DNA of 64,000 nucleotides from Erpobdella octoculata (Eukaryota > Annelida > Clitellata > Hirudinida > Erpobdellidae). The translations under genes were made by a program, and so were the position numbers. Below the pieces are notes generated by a model, which made no database searches, was not told where the DNA came from, and saw nothing but the letters and a program-made list of their open reading frames with translations. The stretch spans positions 18,281,273-18,345,272 of the forward strand of contig OZ022241.1 in the NCBI GenBank assembly GCA_963978895.1, given 5' to 3'. The first letter of the stretch is position 1, and the number at the start of each line of letters is the position of its first letter. Below are positions 19,807-29,225 of this stretch, in pieces.

Positions 19807-21221
19807 TGGAATATTTTTATCACTATTTTATTTAACAATTACTTTACCAATAAACTACAAAGCCATTCCAAGAGCCCAGTATACAATTAGCGATATCGTA
19901 ACCATTGGTGTCAGAGGTGGGACCTAAAAAATGGTTTTGCAGTTACTTGAAGAATGTATGCAGACAACTCCTGGCGTGTTGGAAAAACCAGAGGTTTGCA
20001 AAGGGGTCCGCCGGGATTTTCCTGTGCAGGCCGTAGAGGAGTTGTGTCCAGATGATGAGCGTCTCTTAAATTTAAATAGTCGTGGAAACTGCGCGGAGTA
20101 CCTCTCAAAATATAAACTGCAAGGCTTGCTTGGCAGAAGATCGTTTCGAGAGACATGAGGATTGCTTGATCAAATGTACCCAAGATATTACTGTTGCAAA
20201 AAAGGTTTTCGAAAGTTTCGTGTTTGATGAAAGTAGCTTGAATGAGGTGCGTGATGATAATACCTGTGATGCGGCGTTTGGACAAGGTGTTACACAATTT
20301 TTGCATGGCGGGCCGGATTTATAAATTGGCCATCAGTTTCAAGACATTGGGGATAAGTTGGTCCTGGAGAAAAATGATTTATAAATAATGGAACGGAACT
20401 CAACGTGATGTCTAATGATCGGAGTGCCCATGTGAGTGATACTGCTACCGATGAGTAAGATGGGAAGTTTGCTACCCCGGATGTTGCGGGACAGGTGGAA
20501 AGGGTTTGTTGTGATGTTGATGACAAATGTGGGAGTGTAGATATTGAAACGACTCTTTTATTTGGAAAGTTTGAAAATGCTTCTACAAATGCCAATGAGG
20601 CTGGGGCTCAGGGTTTGGCCAAGGTATCGGTGGAAGCTCGCACAAATGGAGGTGAAACTTAAGAGGATCGGACAGTTCTGCATTGACGATAACTCTGAGT
20701 TTAAAATTTTGAAAAACAGTATAAGGTCGGAAACTGACAGTGCCGTACAGTTGCAGGTTCGGTTGCGTGGAACCGTCGGGACCCGCTGTGATCGACAGTA
20801 ATGTACGAAGAAGTTGAGAGTAACTATTTGATGTGGTATTCAAGCCCACAACACCAAATTGGAAGATCACACAGGCTACAGCGAGACTGGAAAAGCTTGC
20901 GTCAAACAGTTAAAAGAATTGACCATGTCGTTTGTGAATTGTGATCAAGGCCACAGGTGAAGATGAAGGTATTCTGTGTTCATGGCCTTGTCGGGGATGT
21001 TTCAGAGGCGACAATGCTGTTCGGGACGACAGGATTAAGGAGGGGGCAGTGGAATATTTTTATCACTGTTTTATTTATCAATTACTTGCATATCTACTTG
21101 AAAAAATTAAGATGTCATTTTTAAGTAGAAAAAGACAGATATAAAGGTTTCATTTCCTTATCTTTCAATAAACGACCAAACCATTCCAAGAGCCCCATAT
21201 ACGATTGGCGATATCGTAACA
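19807..21221 (+). mobile_element. Small LTR retrotransposon, internally deleted or non-autonomous
   Basis: Direct repeats flank a 1.15 kb centre. The left repeat is 19807-19903 and the right repeat is 21050-21221. Both start TGGAATATTTTTATCACT and end GCGATATCGTAAC. Directly after the left repeat is TTGGTGTCAGAGGTGGGAC, close to the tRNA-Leu-type primer binding site of many LTR elements. Directly before the right repeat is AAGGAGGGGGCAG, a polypurine tract. The left LTR lacks about 75 bases present in the right one (around 21088-21163). The centre starts ATGGTTTTGCAG shortly after the primer site and holds two or three short acidic frames with stops (for instance PDDERLLNLN), but no protease, reverse transcriptase or integrase. 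No clear target duplication. Confidence 0.7.
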
Positions 21222-21257
21222 TAATTGTTGAAATTAATAAAAAAATCATTGCGACTC

Positions 21258-21482
21258 ATTAGAGCTCCTCGGCGACCCAGACACCAGATTTTTCTAACTT
21301 CTTTCGATTTTCAGCAAGTCTGCAAGCTGGTAGAAGTGAGACTTGTCTTTTCATACAGTCTTTCACAACGTCTAGCCATTTTTCTGCAGTTTTCCCATGA
21401 ACCCAACCGTTGAGAACTCTCAATGGAATCCTGTCTGCATTCATTTTGTTAATATGTCTAAAGTAAGAAAGCCGTCTGTCTC
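21258..21482 (-). pseudogene. Non-LTR retrotransposon ORF2, extreme C-terminal fragment
   Basis: The minus-strand frame reads LSYFRHINKMNADRIP, RVLNGWVHGK, KWLDVVKDC and a final helix. This is the order of the C-terminal block after the reverse transcriptase in RTE-like and related LINE proteins, where the H-G-K-R-P-x-G-R-P hinge would follow. That hinge is deleted (HGK is joined to TAEKW). It ends with a stop at 21258-21260. Upstream coding sequence is replaced by the GGCCCG repeat at 21492. Confidence 0.65.
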
Positions 21483-21491
21483 CATTGAGTT

Positions 21492-21690
21492 CTGCACGAG
21501 CCGATTTTTCGCGGCCCGTCAACAAATCGGCCCGGCCCGTTCATAAGCAAAAATTTCAGACCCGGCGCGGGCCGTCAACGTTGGGCCCGGTTTTACAGGC
21601 ATAAAATCCCTATACTTGGAAAAAAATATCGCTCGGTCCGGCTCGTTTGAAGACCCTAAAAATAACGGTCTGCCCGGCCGGTGCAGTATA
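21492..21690 (+). repeat. GGCCCG-rich dispersed repeat
   Basis: TTCTGCACGAGCCGATTTTT, GGCCCGGCCCGTTC, TTTACAGGCATAAAATCCCTATACTTGG and GAAGACCCTAAAAATAACGG recur in order at 36745-37060. A fragment lies at 6771-6812. It is non-coding with unusual GC content for the window. Confidence 0.65.
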
Positions 21691-21698
21691 CTCTAGTG

Positions 21699-22437
21699 CA
21701 GGGTTGTCCAACGCGTGGCCCGCGGGCCATAAAGTGGCCCTCGTTGTCTTTAGCTGTGGCCCGCGTTTTCACTATCTAACATTTAAAACCAAATGAATAA
21801 TATGTTTTTAAAACTATTTTTAAAAACTTTTATTTAGGTTACAATCTCTGTTTGTGTGTGTGTGTGTGTGTGGCTTTCTCTGTACACAAATCTTGCAAGT
21901 AAAATTTAACCAGCTTTTTGACTAGCTAGAGAGCTGAAACTTTCAGCATAGCTTTATATTGGATGACAATAAATGATTCAATTAAGAAAAAAAATTAATT
22001 TGAACATCTTTCGTATTTATAAATCGGGTGTATTTGAAATTAAAGTTTGTGTTAAAAAACTAGTTTTTTCCTTTACTTGTTTACTGTAGCTCAGGAATAG
22101 AGCAGCTAATTACAGTTATTAATTTAATTTTTATAATCAGATTGTTTTTAAATTTATTGCAATACGGTTAAAAAAAACTACCGCCTCATTTTTAATAAAA
22201 ACAGTATTGACTATTTGGTTAGCAGAACCCTAATTATATATTTTTTTTAATATGGCTTCCGCTAGTGCTAATAAAAGACGTAGATTCCCATTAAAAACAT
22301 TTTTTTGCCAATATTGAAATTGAAGTAGTTATTTTTAATTAGAAGTTTGAATAAAATAATTGTCTTTAATTTGTGGCCCTAGTGTTTTCATCAAAACAAA
22401 ATAATGGCCCTGACTGCAAAAAGGTTGGACAACCCTG
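21699..22437. mobile_element. hAT MITE with 8-bp target duplication CTCTAGTG
   Basis: The ends CAGGGTTGTCCAAC and GTTGGACAACCCTG are perfect inverted repeats, with GTGGCCC/GGGCCA-type subterminal sequence. CTCTAGTG lies on both sides (21691-21698 and 22438-22445). It is 739 bp and non-coding. Its interior contains the 260-bp repeat described at 21830-22090. Confidence 0.92.
21830..22090 (+). repeat. 260-bp dispersed repeat, copy 1
   Basis: It runs from CTTTTATTTAGGTTACAATC through GTGTGTGTGGCTTTCTCTGT, GCTGAAACTTTCAGCATAGC and GATTCAATTAA to TTTTTCCTTTACTTGTT. Similar copies lie at 56535-56795 (same strand) and 43675-43925 (opposite strand). Confidence 0.8.
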
Positions 22438-22445
22438 CTCTAGTG

Positions 22446-25165
22446 GAAAACTCTGATCTACAGAGTGAAGCTCTTTCTTAAGAAATAGCAGCTGTTCAAA
22501 AAAATAAGAAAATATTTGAAATTGGAACATATCTTTTATGGAAGTACAATAAAAAATCCGAAGATGTTGCATAAAAAAATCAATACCTAACTCTGAATTC
22601 TATTTCTTTTATTTGTATTAGTTTATTTTATCACTTAATTAAGTCACTCATATTTAGAATAAAGCTGAAATCATAATTTAAATGAGTATTTTTCACTTCT
22701 TTCTACTCTTTTAATTGTGTTTTACTTGAACTTATTTTAATATTTTGATAAAAAAACTCAAAAACTAATTGTTTATGATCGAATACCTGACTGCACCAAG
22801 AATCAATTCTTTAATTTACTAGCTTTTTAATAATTATTATTTAAAAATATATATTTTAAGCCTATGATTTACATAATTCTTATGCAAAAACTTGACTATT
22901 TAATAATCAAGAATTATCTACTGAATCAGTGCATCAACTCTTTTAGAACAATTTAATGTGCACAATATACAGAACATTTTAGAAATCAAATGGAATTTTT
23001 TTAAATACAATACTTAAAAAAACATCTTAGTAAAAAACAAGTCTTTCTCAAAGGTGAGTAACATTTTGAGCAGTTCAACTGATTACAAAAGAACAAAAAT
23101 CAAGTTGGAAAAACACAAAAAATGCATATAAATTAAAATAACTTAAATAAACTTTATAATACACTAAAAAATTGTTATAATAACGTTATGACAAACAAAC
23201 ATTGGCATTTCATCATAGATGACATTCATAATTCATAAGAGATCAAATATCCCAAATAATTATGTAATGGTGACCCTTGAATAAAATATATCAGCATTAA
23301 ACTCTTTAAATATATTTTAAGGACAATTAAATATTTATCTTCCAGGAATCAAGCATGGATAGAAAAAGAACAAGAACAAATACATCTGTGGAAAAAGCTT
23401 TTGTACTGTAAAATCTTGTAATAATAAGTCATATTGCTTTGCCGACTTTAAAGCAACATGCTTGCATCTGGCATGCATTAATCAATCTGACATGTTAAAA
23501 TTAAAAAAAACAAATAGAAAAAATGTTTGAGATTAAACCAATAGGTAAGGTAATGTATGTTTATATAACATCTCCAAAGACTTTGAACCAAAGTAGACTG
23601 CTTTATTTAACTCATAAAAACCAAACATTTAGAGAGTCTTAATTAGCGATGATAAACTTCCCCTTTTTCCTCATAACACTTGTATCTTTATTTCTTCAGC
23701 CATTCTCAGTAAACTAGAAACACATTGACTAGTTCACTTGAGTCAATAAATTCTCATATATTAACCCATATTAACCCCCCTCCCCATTTTAAAAATTGAC
23801 AATGACTGTTACAAAAAATAAAGACCTGTATTTATTTAAAATAACTGCACAGTTCTACAAAAGAAATTCTTAAATTTAGTTTTAAGTTTCTGTGATTAGT
23901 TTAATGTAAAGATACCGGTAGTATTTCAATTCAAACGTTCAATTATTGTTGTACTGCACTAATTATATATGCATGCATGTCTGCATGCATAATGTAGTGA
24001 CTACTCAGCTACGTTGTACATATGATGTTTGTTTACTTCACCTTTGTCTCACAGCAAGAGCAGCATGGCATAATTTTTGGCCGGGTATGCATTTTGTACT
24101 CTTGTTTGACTTTAAGCGTTTTAATACGTTGAGGCCTGAAGCTATTTATTAAATGTGGTTTTGTGTCAATATGCTGTAATAAGTACGCCTTCTTAGCGGT
24201 AAGAAGCTCATATTGATCGCATAGTTTCGACTGCGGGGATGAGCTAGCTAAATAATCGATAATATTGATAACACTGGCTCGTGAGTTATTAAACAGTGTC
24301 AAAATATGGGTAATTGAGAATCTTTCACTAAAGTCTGGAGAATTAATTATTTTCGCGATAAAATAACAAAAAAATCAGGCGAATATGATAGATGGAATAC
24401 TTAAGGAAAGAAAATGCATAAAAATAGTTCAGTAAAAGAATATTTATTGCGGTTTCTGTTAGAAAATCTTCGTAAATTTTCTTGTTTATAAATGGCAGTG
24501 TGTTACTCCGCTTATGGATGTTTAGCTCAAAGTAGCATTTCTCCGTTACAAAGCTTCGTCGAAACGTTTTATTTTGGTAGTTCGATACTCGATATTTTGA
24601 ATTGATCGAAAAATTAAAAATTAATTTTCAAGTCAAAGATTAACTAAATGGTAGGATCTACAAAACTGATAAAAAAAATAAACGTCTGTTGTATCCAAAA
24701 AAGAACGTGCAGCTACTCAAAATCTTAAAACGTATGATTAGTGATTACCATGATAGAGTGGAGTCAACAAACGTATACGGATATCGAAGAAAAATGAATT
24801 TACCTCGGGAAACACGTTCGGTCTCCAGCATCTGCTTCATACTAAGCCAATAATTAAACACTTGGTAAATTTTATTAAATTCACTTAATTTAAATAAACC
24901 ACTACAAACGTAATTTTAGTGCGCTGGGCTCACGACGTTTGTATGAACCGCTTTGCTCACAGCTGAATCTAAAATAGAATGCGAGAGAATAAAAGGGAGA
25001 GAGAGAGAGATGCTGTATTTCGTATATCGGCTCCAAACCAGACATTTGTACAGGATTTGATATCGAGTAGGTAGGAAAAGGCGAGCATTTCAACTTCTTT
25101 GGTGGTCCAATTAATTTTAAATAATCCTGACCAAATGGTTAATTATAATTGGTGCATATTAAACG
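22446..25165. other. 2.7 kb AT-rich stretch, nothing recognised
   Basis: Scanned on both strands. Only short open frames are present, none with recognisable motifs. A GCATGCATGTCTGCATGCAT palindromic patch is at 23970-23990 and a short (GA)n is at 24996-25012. Confidence 0.5.
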
Positions 25166-25560
25166 CAGTGGCGAACCTAGGGTTTTTGGCGCCCAGAGCA
25201 AAGTCTAATGAATGCGCCCCTACAACATCCTATCTGTCTTTAACTTTTAAATATTTAAATTATGTAAATCAGTTTTTAAAGAGGTTTTAAAGTCAATAGT
25301 TTCTGATATCTTGATGGAAGATCGTAGGCGATCGGAGCTTCAACAGAAAAAGTTCTTGCGTAATAATTGTTGAGAAACTCTTTATTTATTTGATTGGAAC
25401 ACAAGTACGTATTATCAAAATTTTCCCGTCATTATATAGCTTACTGACAGGGTTACCCGGTGTTGCTCAGGTTTTTTGCTTAGTTTTTTTTCTGTTTTTT
25501 GCCAATGAAACATCAAATAAACAAAAGGTTTTTTTTTTTCAAAATTTGCTCATCAATGAA
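25166..25560 (+). repeat. Remnants of hAT-like and Helitron-like ends
   Basis: CAGTGGCGAACCTAGGG with GGCGCCC at 25168 resembles a hAT MITE end without a partner. GGGTTACCCGGTGTTGCTCAGG at 25449 is a decayed end of the minisatellite-bearing Helitron-like family. Confidence 0.4.
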
Positions 25561-25629
25561 GTCCACTTATATGCCAAATGTTGCTTCTGCGGCTTGGATG
25601 TGATAGGCGAATGCTCTCACATACATTAC

Positions 25630-25633
<4 letters not shown>

Positions 25634-25722
<89 letters not shown>
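25634..25722. repeat. (AT)n microsatellite
   Basis: Uninterrupted alternating AT, about 90 bases. Confidence 0.95.
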
Positions 25723-25724
<2 letters not shown>

Positions 25725-25789
25725 GTAGGTACAAGCAGGGAGGGGTGGAAAGATGCATCCCCCAGAGTATCAACTGATATTTTTTAGGT

Positions 25790-25965
25790 ATAATACCTGG
25801 TTTTTAGAAAATGACCGTAGCTCCTTTGGGAGGAGAAAGTGGAAGTCTTTGACAAAAGATTGGAAAAATACTTACGACTACCTCTCACCGGTCATCAGTT
25901 TTTTGAATAGAATGTGAAAATTTTCTGAAGTTCATTCCCCCAGGAATTTCTGGATCCGCCAATGA
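25790..25965 (-). repeat. Dispersed repeat with GATGACCGG...GGTAGTCG and GGCGGATCCAG
   Basis: Minus-strand words TTGGCGGATCCAGAAATTCC and TGATGACCGGTGAGAGGTAG recur, diverged, at 6290-6325 and 43409-43440, and the GGCGGATCCAGGAAT end recurs at 60018. It is probably an old hAT-type MITE family. Confidence 0.5.
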
Positions 25966-26096
25966 GTATAAGGGGCGTGAATGATTTAATCATATTGCAG
26001 GGGCAAGTACAGGATTAGTAAAAAAAAAGACATCCAAAATGGGGTGTGTACAATTTTGTTTTACTTTTGTGTAATAAATAATAATAACTTCGCTGT

Positions 26097-26395
26097 AGAC
26101 AGCTGTGAGGGAATCAACATTGTATCAATACTACTAATAGGGTAAAGCTCCACGGGTTCGCTAATTGTATTTTGGCACAGAAAACCGTCAAACTTTGGAC
26201 CAACGCTGATACTAAATTTATTAATTTGCATTTATTGGTAAATCTAGCATCGAGTTCAGATATAAAATTGTCTTCACATGCTAAAAGGATTCCAATACGC
26301 ATTGAGTCATCACGAGGTGTAGTAAAGCTCAAATTAACAATTTATATAAACTCTCTCTGGGTGGAAAAAAATTTAAAATTTGGAAATCAGGAGGA
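26097..26395 (-). repeat. Dispersed repeat, intact relative of the RTE target site
   Basis: A copy of the family at 18590-18785 that continues further: CGCATTGAGTCATCACGAGG.., AACAATTTATATAAACTCT.., AAATTTGGAAATCAGGAGG. This continuation aligns with 26430-26449 joined to 39130-39240, so it serves as an uninterrupted reference for the insertion 26450-39129. Confidence 0.65.
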
Positions 26396-26437
26396 AATTG
26401 TCTACACACGCTAGAAAGATTCCAATACGCATTGAAT

Positions 26438-26449
26438 CACCACTAGGTT
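26438..26449. repeat. 12-bp target duplication of the RTE insertion, left
   Basis: CACCACTAGGTT, repeated at 39130-39141. Confidence 0.75.
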
Positions 26450-26559
26450 ATTATTATTATTATTTAGTCCGTAGCCGGCGCTTGGGGAGGAGGATGTCCT
26501 CGCAGCCAATACGCTGCTTTCGGTGCCACGGGACCACGAACGCCTTCCACGACAATCTT

Positions 26560-27308
26560 CTATTTTTCTCGGTCGGCTGCAATCTTTCTCGCCCCATCGG
26601 CGGTCAGTCGCTTCCTCTTGATGTCCCCATCAATAATTTTCAACCATGTTTTCTTTGGCGCCGAACGTTGGATGCGCCAGCCAGGCGGTAGCTCCCGCCA
26701 AATTAAACTATTGGGAAGCCGTTTACCATCCATTCGGCAGACGTGTCCGAACCACCGTAGTCGCCGTTTTTGGATGTGTTCTTCGATCAGTGGTTGTCGA
26801 TCACACCGTTCACGGATCGTCTCGTTTCGAATGCGGTCGCGGATGGAGACTCCCAGTATTCGCCGCAGGCATTGCATGTGGAAGACTTCAAGTCTATTCA
26901 CATCGGATTTAAGCAATGTCCATGTCTCCGAGCCATATAGGAGAATCGGCAGCATCAATGTTCGGTAAAGACGAATTTTTGTCTTGATTGTAATGTTCGT
27001 TCTCTTCCAGACGCACCATCTGAGCACTGCAAATGCCACAGTCGCCTGGCCAACGCGGCTGTGGACGTCGGCCGACGAAGACGTCTTCTTTCCCTGCTCG
27101 ATCGATCCAAGGTATTTAAATTTTGTCACTTGCTCGATCTGGACATCATTTAGGTGGACATGAGCTGGCGACCCGTCCGTTGTTAATACCTTGGTCTTCT
27201 CGGCGTTGATCTTTAGGTCGTATGACTTGACAATATCGGCGATGTCGTATAGGCAATCTGTAGCTTCCACGTCTGTGTCAGCGAATACGGCGCTATCGTC
27301 CGCGAATA
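26560..27308 (-). pseudogene. RTE ORF2, 3' part: reverse transcriptase end and C-terminal domain
   Basis: It begins with the catalytic box IFADDSAVFADTD (27280-27310), the F-A-D-D form of the reverse transcriptase active site. LKINAEKTKVLTTDG, VTKFKYLGS, LMLPILLYGSETWTL, LEVFHMQCLRRILGV and RRLRWFGHVCRM follow, in the order typical of RTE-clade C-termini. It stops at 26560. It is joined to the upstream part by a one-base frame change near 27310, and the fingers and front palm of the reverse transcriptase are missing, so the copy cannot be autonomous. Confidence 0.85.
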
Positions 27309-28383
27309 TCAGATCAGTGATAAAGTTGTTTTGTCGTATTGAACACCACGCCTTCCTTCGAACGATTTCCTCATGATCGCATCGATCACGACGTTAAATA
27401 ACAGCGGAGAGGCTACCAAATCCAGACACTCATCCGAAATCCATGGCTGCGTTCGTCGAAGGATCGGCGGACATAACGGCGCCGCACATTCGATGACGGA
27501 TTTGGTTATTTGTTTTTCTTCATCGTTGACATCGTCCAATGTATTGAGGATCGCAAACTTGTTCGATAAAGCAAGCTGGAATTCGTGTTGAACTGCCGGA
27601 TCGCGTAGGCACGTCCAGTTTCTCTTTTCAGGCGCCGGCGTCTTCTTTTTTGCTTTTTGAAGTCGAAGTTGTACTTTGGCCCGCACGAGGTAGTGATCAG
27701 ATCCGCAATCAGGGCCACGCATTGCTCGAACGTCGTTGAGCGTCGATCGAAAACGCTTGTTGATCAGAACGTAGTCGAGCATGGCCGAATCTTTTCCCGA
27801 CGGGTTTCTCCACGTGAGACGATGCTTCTTCGGGTGTTGGAAGAGGCTGTTGCCAATGACGAGGTTGTTTACTGACGCAAAAGACAACAGTCGCAGCCCA
27901 TTGTTGTTGATTTTTCCGTGACCGAATCGTTCAAGCGTTTCTTCCCAGCCACTACGGTTGTCGCCGACGTGGGCGTTAAAGTCGCCTGCCAATATGGTAA
28001 CTTCGGTTTGCGATATAGAATCAGTCGCAGCTTGTAGATCGGCGTAGAAAGCGTCTTTTGCTGCATCTGATCTTGTTTCGGTCGGCGCATAGACTGATAT
28101 GATGTGCGTCTTGATTGTACCATCGATGGAAAGGACTGCCAGACGTTCAGAAATTGGTTGGAAGGCGACGACGCTGTGGGCAGCCCGCTGGCCGACCATA
28201 AATCCAGCATCCGCCTTTCGCTTGTCGCCACCGGAGTAGAAGAGCGTAATAGTCTCGTCGGTCGTCGGCGGACTAATCGTCATCGCCCCGGATCCCGCGA
28301 GTCGTAGTTCCGATATGGCGGCGATCGATATTTTGCAATTGGTAATTTCGGTGGCGATAATCTCCTTTTGGCCGACGTTATGA
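27309..28383 (-). pseudogene. RTE ORF2, AP-endonuclease domain, with RT deletion
   Basis: The minus-strand frame carries apurinic/apyrimidinic-type endonuclease motifs: KTHIISVYAPTE, TILAGDFNAHVG (the D-x-N metal/catalytic site), RLTWRNPSGKDSAMLDYVLI and GPDCGSDHYLVRAK (the S-D-H box). After ISDECLDLV the frame passes directly into SPLLFNVVIDAIMRKS, a motif that normally lies well inside the reverse transcriptase. About 200 residues are therefore deleted. The upstream border at 28383 is the Gypsy insertion, on whose far side the protein continues at 35136. Relatives are often annotated as craniofacial development protein 2-like. Confidence 0.85.
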
Positions 28384-28386
28384 CCC
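28382..28386. repeat. 5-bp target duplication of the Gypsy element, left
   Basis: GACCC, repeated at 35131-35135. Confidence 0.9.
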
Positions 28387-28779
28387 TGTCACGACTTCGC
28401 CTTTGCGATAGTCGATATTCAAAACGACTGGAGAAAATTTAAGTCGAAATAAAGTTAAAGACACTCTTTAACAGTACTAGTTGTTTTATTTATCGAATAC
28501 CAATCAAGATTATCGAAAAACTATCACCACGAAAACGAACAGATATAAAACAGTTTCAACGTCGATCAAACAATGGCGAACAGGAACAAGAAGGGAAGAA
28601 GTAGTTCGCGACAGCCTTATATATACAAGCCCTCCAGGCTACAGGCTACAGGCTAAAACGTTCAAATATTCGCGCAACAATCCAAACACGCAACGTTGTG
28701 CAATACCCCATGCACCGCCTGCGCCGGAAATCCCAAAGTTTAGATCCAGGCACGCACACGCGTAAACGCGGGCGTGACA
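28387..28779 (-). repeat. 3' LTR of the Gypsy element
   Basis: On the minus strand it begins TGTCACGCCCGCG and ends GGCGAAGTCGTGACA (TG...CA with TGTCA/TGACA inverted tips). It is the same length and, by inspection, the same sequence as 34738-35130. Confidence 0.95.
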
Positions 28780-28793
28780 TACCTCCCCCCCTA
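28780..28793 (-). promoter_or_regulatory. Polypurine tract of the Gypsy element
   Basis: Minus-strand TTTAGGGGGGGAGGTA lies directly before the 3' LTR. This is the expected primer for plus-strand DNA synthesis. Confidence 0.85.
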
Positions 28794-29225
28794 AAGTCGG
28801 TAACGATCCTTCTCGTTATCGGCAATATCTTCATTCTTTGATCTGGGTCGATCCGGTTGGCTGAGTGTGGATCCGGTTGACTGAATGGCCTCCTTTGTCG
28901 TCGGGTTTCCTGGTGCTCGTGTTGGGAACCTGAAAATCCAGAACGTCGCGACGATGAGCCACACGCGAAAGAACGACGTGGTCGAAGAACGTCCGGCATC
29001 TCTGTTCAATGAAGCGCTCTTCGCCCTGGATACCTGCAAAAGATAAACTCACGACCGATCCACTTTATCGTTAACCAAGATCGCCCAAAGAAAGAAATTA
29101 ACCAAAGAAGGTTACAAAAATACCCATATAAACTAACACCAATTTCTGATAACAATGAAATACTTAACCAAAGATTATACACCCTAGGATAAATAAACCT
29201 AATTGTAGCCACAGCTACTCCAAAC

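Noticed and set aside
28481..28765. 94-codon open frame, repeated exactly at 34832-35116
   Set aside because: It lies wholly inside the LTRs on the antisense strand. Its repetition reflects LTR identity.
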